From Lachnospiraceae bacterium UBA3801 (GTDB lineage: Bacteria > Bacillota > Clostridia > Lachnospirales > Lachnospiraceae), in assembly GCA_002368685.1 (NCBI GenBank), contig DFEN01000152.1:1-6370 (forward strand): DNA of 6,370 bases, read 5' to 3'. Made by a program: the position numbers and the translations under genes. Shown one piece after another: positions 5,327 through 6,370 of this stretch. The notes beneath the pieces were generated by a model. The model saw only the letters and a program-made list of their open reading frames with translations. It was not told the origin of the DNA and ran no database searches. How positions within the stretch are numbered: position 1 is the stretch's first letter; each line of letters starts with the position of its first letter.

Positions 5327-6370
5327 TTAAATGAGCTTAGCTAAAATATCATTACTTCTATTTACAAATCTTGTAAGTTCTTCAGCTGTAAGTGGCTTAT
5401 TAGCAAGTACAGCTAGATCATATAGCTGAGCACAGATTGTTGGTGTGATATCCTCTTCAGGATTATCAAGTATATACTTAACCAGCTTATTATTTGAATT
5501 CAGAACTAGAGTTTCAGAATTCTTTCCGAAATCCGTACCAAAACCGCCCATACCAGCCTCAGAGTACATTTTCATCATTTCTGCCATACGACGGTCTGCT
5601 TCTGACTGGGTAAGCATTGATGATACATTTTCATCCTTAAGAGATTCAACCTTAATCTTGATTTCTTCAACACCCAGAGCCTTCTTGAACATTTCAGTAA
5701 GAGCATCTGTATATTTTTTCTCATCTTCTTCAGAAAGTGCCTCGCCCTTGAAGTTAGCACTAACATCAGAATCTATACGAGCGAACTTAACCTTATCGTC
5801 CCTTGCTTCCATCATTGTTATATAAGGATTATCGATATTATGAGTCAGATAAATAGCATCAATACCCTCATCCTTAAACATCTGAATATATTTAGCCTGA
5901 GTCTCCGCATCAGATATATAGAATACCTGATTCTCATGAGTATCCTTAGCAGCCTCAAGATATTCAGGTAAAGTTATATACTTATCCTCAAGATTCTTGA
6001 AGATCATATATTCTTTCATCTTCTCATCAAATTTGTTATCTCTTAGACAACCAAACTTGATGAATGGACTAAGGTCATCCCACAACTCTTCATATCTATC
6101 TCTATGATTCTTATACATACCAATCAGCTTATCCGCAACCTTCTTGGTAATGTAATCAGAAATCTTTGCAACGAATCCATCATTCTGAAGTGCAGATCTA
6201 GAAACATTAAGAGGTAGATCAGGACAATCAATTACGCCCTTAAGAACAAGCAGGAACTCTGGAATAACTTCCTTAATGTTATCTGCTACAAAGACCTGAT
6301 TATTATATAACTTAACAGTTCCCTCAAGCTTATCCATATTAGGATTAATTCTAGGGAAATAAAGTATACC
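5327..6370 (-). CDS. htpG: Molecular chaperone HtpG (bacterial Hsp90), C-terminal part
   Basis: The frame is open to the right edge. The codons before the ATG at 6337 read GILYFPRINPN, a normal HtpG middle-domain stretch, so that ATG is internal and the true start lies outside the window. The visible 347 residues, a little over half of the usual 620-680, comprise the rest of the middle domain and the C-terminal dimerisation domain. The middle domain contains LPLNVSRSALQND, whose arginine corresponds to the one contacting the ATP gamma-phosphate in Hsp90 proteins. The N-terminal ATPase domain is out of view. HtpG is a cytoplasmic ATP-dependent chaperone that works as a dimer on partly folded proteins. 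The visible part has no frameshift or unusual feature. The gene ends 29 bp before cysK, in an AT-rich gap without a hairpin, so read-through into cysK is likely. Confidence 0.95.
   Translation of the reverse strand, partial: GILYFPRINPNMDKLEGTVKLYNNQVFVADNIKEVIPEFLLVLKGVIDCPDLPLNVSRSALQNDGFVAKISDYITKKVADKLIGMYKNHRDRYEELWDDLSPFIKFGCLRDNKFDEKMKEYMIFKNLEDKYITLPEYLEAAKDTHENQVFYISDAETQAKYIQMFKDEGIDAIYLTHNIDNPYITMMEARDDKVKFARIDSDVSANFKGEALSEEDEKKYTDALTEMFKKALGVEEIKIKVESLKDENVSSMLTQSEADRRMAEMMKMYSEAGMGGFGTDFGKNSETLVLNSNNKLVKYILDNPEEDITPTICAQLYDLAVLANKPLTAEELTRFVNRSNDILAKLI

Noticed and set aside
5445..5825. Plus-strand frame of 126 codons and minus-strand frame at 5575-5766 inside htpG
   Set aside because: Both are shadows of the well-supported htpG reading frame.
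5327..6337. Complete protein starting at ATG 6337
   Set aside because: The frame continues upstream to the window edge with sequence typical of HtpG, so this methionine is internal.

Overview
The window is low-GC DNA (AATA/TTTA-rich intergenic regions, many ATA, AGA and TAT codons) with AGGAGG-type ribosome binding sites and Rho-independent terminators. Its proteins look like those of anaerobic Firmicutes. The best guess is a Clostridia genome, probably Lachnospiraceae (Butyrivibrio/Pseudobutyrivibrio/Lachnospira-like). This rests on remembered protein style, not on a database search.

Layout. Positions 1-839 (minus) hold most of a membrane-anchored eukaryotic-type Ser/Thr protein kinase, cut by the left edge. 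A 69-bp divergent promoter region separates it from a small helix-turn-helix regulator (909-1337, plus). That gene ends inside a perfect 10-bp hairpin, which also serves as terminator for the convergent membrane protein at 1359-2078 (two membrane helices, a Thr/Glu linker and a DUF5067-like outer domain). To the right, all genes run on the minus strand in the order htpG 3' part (5327-6370), cysK (4368-5297), a protein with a large ectodomain between two membrane helices (3269-4357), and a family 32 glycosidase lacking its C-terminal module (2191-3240). A terminator at 2099-2132 follows. Gaps in this series are 29, 10 and 28 bp with no visible terminator, so it could be one transcription unit.

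How the genes may work together. The kinase, HTH regulator and surface protein look like an accessory signalling module: sensing or phosphorylation at the membrane, a DNA-binding partner, and a secreted-face domain. I recall similar HTH/kinase pairs in gut Clostridia, but the function is not known to me. The htpG and cysK genes are housekeeping (chaperone, cysteine synthesis). The two genes after cysK each seem to lack an expected C-terminal part: the sensor-like protein has no output domain and the GH32 enzyme has no beta-sandwich. That end of the cluster may therefore have been rearranged.

There is no RNA gene, insertion sequence or CRISPR array that I can see. No stretch above 300 bp lacks a gene; the longest gap is 112 bp (2079-2190).
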